Source: Kibdelosporangium sp. MJ126-NF4
Lineage (GTDB): Bacteria; Actinomycetota; Actinomycetes; Mycobacteriales; Pseudonocardiaceae
Length of the DNA stretch: 64,000 nt
Direction of reading: 5' to 3'
Assembly: GCF_000826545.1 (NCBI RefSeq)
Contig: NZ_CDME01000008.1
Location: 1,223,707 to 1,287,706, forward strand
Below are positions 63,005-64,000 of the stretch, piece by piece. Under the pieces are notes generated by a model. It did not search any database. It was not told where the DNA came from and saw nothing but the letters and a program-made list of their open reading frames with translations. The number at the start of each line of letters is the position of its first letter. Within the stretch, counting starts at the first letter, position 1. Position numbers and translations under genes: made by a program.

Positions 63005-63348
63005 GCTGGCCTGACAGAGACAAAGCTTACAGGAGTCCTCAACCGTGTTGTAGCCACCCCCGGTTGTCCGGCTCGACCTGGGGATGTTCGCGCAGAGTCG
63101 CGTGGCGGAGACAACATCGGGCAGAAGATTCACGCATTGGCGCTACCAAGTTCAGGCGGAACCCAGCAGTATGTACCCGTAGGTCCATCAGGTGATTACA
63201 AGGCGGAGTCGCTCGATCGCGCAGCGTCGAACTGGGGCCCCGAACGGGTGAAGATCGGCCGGAATGCAGTCGACGGGCGAAACTGCGGCGTCACAGGACT
63301 GGAGCTCAGTCGTTCCATGGCTGGGAAGGGAGAAGAAGGGTAGCGACG
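63005..63348. other. Intergenic region upstream of the SsgA-family gene
   Basis: A 344-bp gap with no recognised gene. It should contain the divergent promoters of tRNA-Val and the SsgA-family gene. A purine-rich stretch (GGGAGAAGAAGGG) near 63327-63340 is the probable ribosome binding region. Confidence 0.5.
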
Positions 63349-63774
63349 ATGCGCAACGATCACGTGACGCTCCGCTCAACAGCGGTCTTCGACCTGCTTG
63401 CGCCACGCACGCCGGCCGTGCCGGTGAAGGTAGAGCTGCGCTATGACACACGCGACCCGTACGCGGTCGTCGCGGCGTTCCGCACGGGCCGGGCAGGCTG
63501 GGTGGAATGGGTGTTCGCGCGCGACCTGCTGGCCGACGGACTGATCGCCGAAGCGGGAGACGGGGACGTGCGAATCAGACCGGCGGTGGACGACCCGGAA
63601 GTGGTGGTGATCGAGCTGAGCTCGCCATCAGGCCACGCGGTCTTCGAAGCGTCGGCGCAAGAACTGGCAGACTTCCTTGACAGAACCTACGACGTGGTGG
63701 TCCCGGGCAACGAGCATACGTGGGTGAACGTCGACGAGGCGCTGACGCACTTGATCTCCAACGATCTGACCTGA
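63349..63774 (+). CDS. SsgA-family sporulation/cell-division regulator (SsgB-like)
   Basis: A 141-residue SsgA-like protein: VPVKVELRYDTRDPYAVVAA and WVEWVFARDLLADGL are family signatures, as is the C-terminal FLDRTYDVVVPGNEH. SsgB recruits FtsZ to division sites in sporulating actinomycetes. Its normal length and central, conserved context beside tRNA genes suggest the core SsgB-type member rather than an accessory paralogue. Confidence 0.9.
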   Translation: MRNDHVTLRSTAVFDLLAPRTPAVPVKVELRYDTRDPYAVVAAFRTGRAGWVEWVFARDLLADGLIAEAGDGDVRIRPAVDDPEVVVIELSSPSGHAVFEASAQELADFLDRTYDVVVPGNEHTWVNVDEALTHLISNDLT

Positions 63775-63799
63775 GGAAACATCGAAAACGGACCCCCGT

Positions 63800-63827
63800 T
63801 TGAAACTCGCTTTGCGGGTCGGATAAA
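63800..63827 (+). promoter_or_regulatory. Promoter of tRNA-Gly
   Basis: TTGAAA (63800-63805) and GATAAA (63822-63827) with a 16-bp spacer, about 50 bp upstream of the tRNA. Confidence 0.6.
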
Positions 63828-63879
63828 GTTCTTCACGCACCACCGAGACGGGCCGAAAGCCCGAACGAAGCTGGGGCAG

Positions 63880-63952
63880 GCGGACGTAGCGCAGCTGGTA
63901 GCGCATCACCTTGCCAAGGTGAGGGTCGCGGGTTCGAGTCCCGTCGTCCGCT
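63880..63952 (+). tRNA. tRNA-Gly (GCC)
   Basis: A 73-nt cloverleaf: acceptor GCGGACG/CGTCCGC, anticodon stem TCACC/GGTGA around loop TTGCCAA, T arm with GGTTCGAGTCC. The anticodon GCC reads GGC and GGT. CCA is not encoded. A short CGGCCC/GGGCCG hairpin follows at about 63958-63973. Confidence 0.95.
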
Positions 63953-64000
63953 CGGCGTCGGCCCCTCGGGCCGGACTCCTGGGAAGTCGACAGGAAACTG

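Overview
The window is high-GC actinobacterial chromosome. GTG and TTG starts are frequent, genes are often coupled by 1-11 bp overlaps, and there is an SsgA-family sporulation regulator, ECF sigma factors, a membrane Ser/Thr kinase and family 2B encapsulin shell genes. Together these suggest a filamentous actinomycete, most plausibly Pseudonocardiaceae. That placement is inferred from gene content; no rRNA or other taxonomic marker is present.

Bases 1-28,400 are an accessory-like region. Intact genes are interleaved with many decayed ones. Intact genes include an Rnl2-type RNA ligase, an ECF sigma/anti-sigma pair, an M14 carboxypeptidase, several hydrolases, a SigG-like ECF factor, an MFS exporter with a divergent XRE regulator, a Kunitz-like secreted protein, a LuxR-type giant regulator, a Ser/Thr kinase fused to an FKBP-like ectodomain, an amidase and an ArsR regulator. 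Relics include an IS-associated gene, a small Cys-rich protein, a streptogrisin-type protease, a glyoxalase deletion scar, a tyrosine recombinase with two frameshifts, an epoxide hydrolase and an alcohol dehydrogenase tail.

Bases 28,400-34,200 hold a response regulator/histidine kinase pair, a tandem duplication of GT87-type membrane glycosyltransferases, an alpha/beta hydrolase and a divergent CGNR regulator with a palindromic operator.

Bases 34,229-42,835 are the most striking block. On the minus strand, in transcription order, it carries two family 2B encapsulin shell genes, each with an inserted cyclic-nucleotide-binding-like domain, then a polyprenyl diphosphate synthase of the encapsulin-cargo type, then ispH, dxs and ispG of the MEP isoprenoid pathway, then a MazG-like and a VOC gene. 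The inference is a protein nanocompartment dedicated to isoprenoid chain synthesis, with its own precursor supply encoded in line.

Bases 43,180-49,541 pair sulfate activation (cysD, fused cysNC, making PAPS) with a divergent operon of an NTF2-like protein, a DUF1254/DUF1214-type protein, a short-chain dehydrogenase and a sulfotransferase. Two palindromes matching the KstR-type operator pattern TnnAACnnGTTnnA lie in the two control regions, one perfectly and one with a single mismatch. This links PAPS supply to its probable user.

Bases 49,600-62,587 carry envelope and secreted functions: lipoproteins, a methyltransferase/TetR pair with tandem operators, LysR and TauE, a TAP-like peptidase coupled to a trypsin-like protease, a CseB/CseC-like two-component system with a lipoprotein and a divergent VanY-type peptidase, a decayed glycosyltransferase, and a large modular GH29 fucosidase. 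The right end has tRNA-Val(CAC), an SsgA-family gene and tRNA-Gly(GCC).
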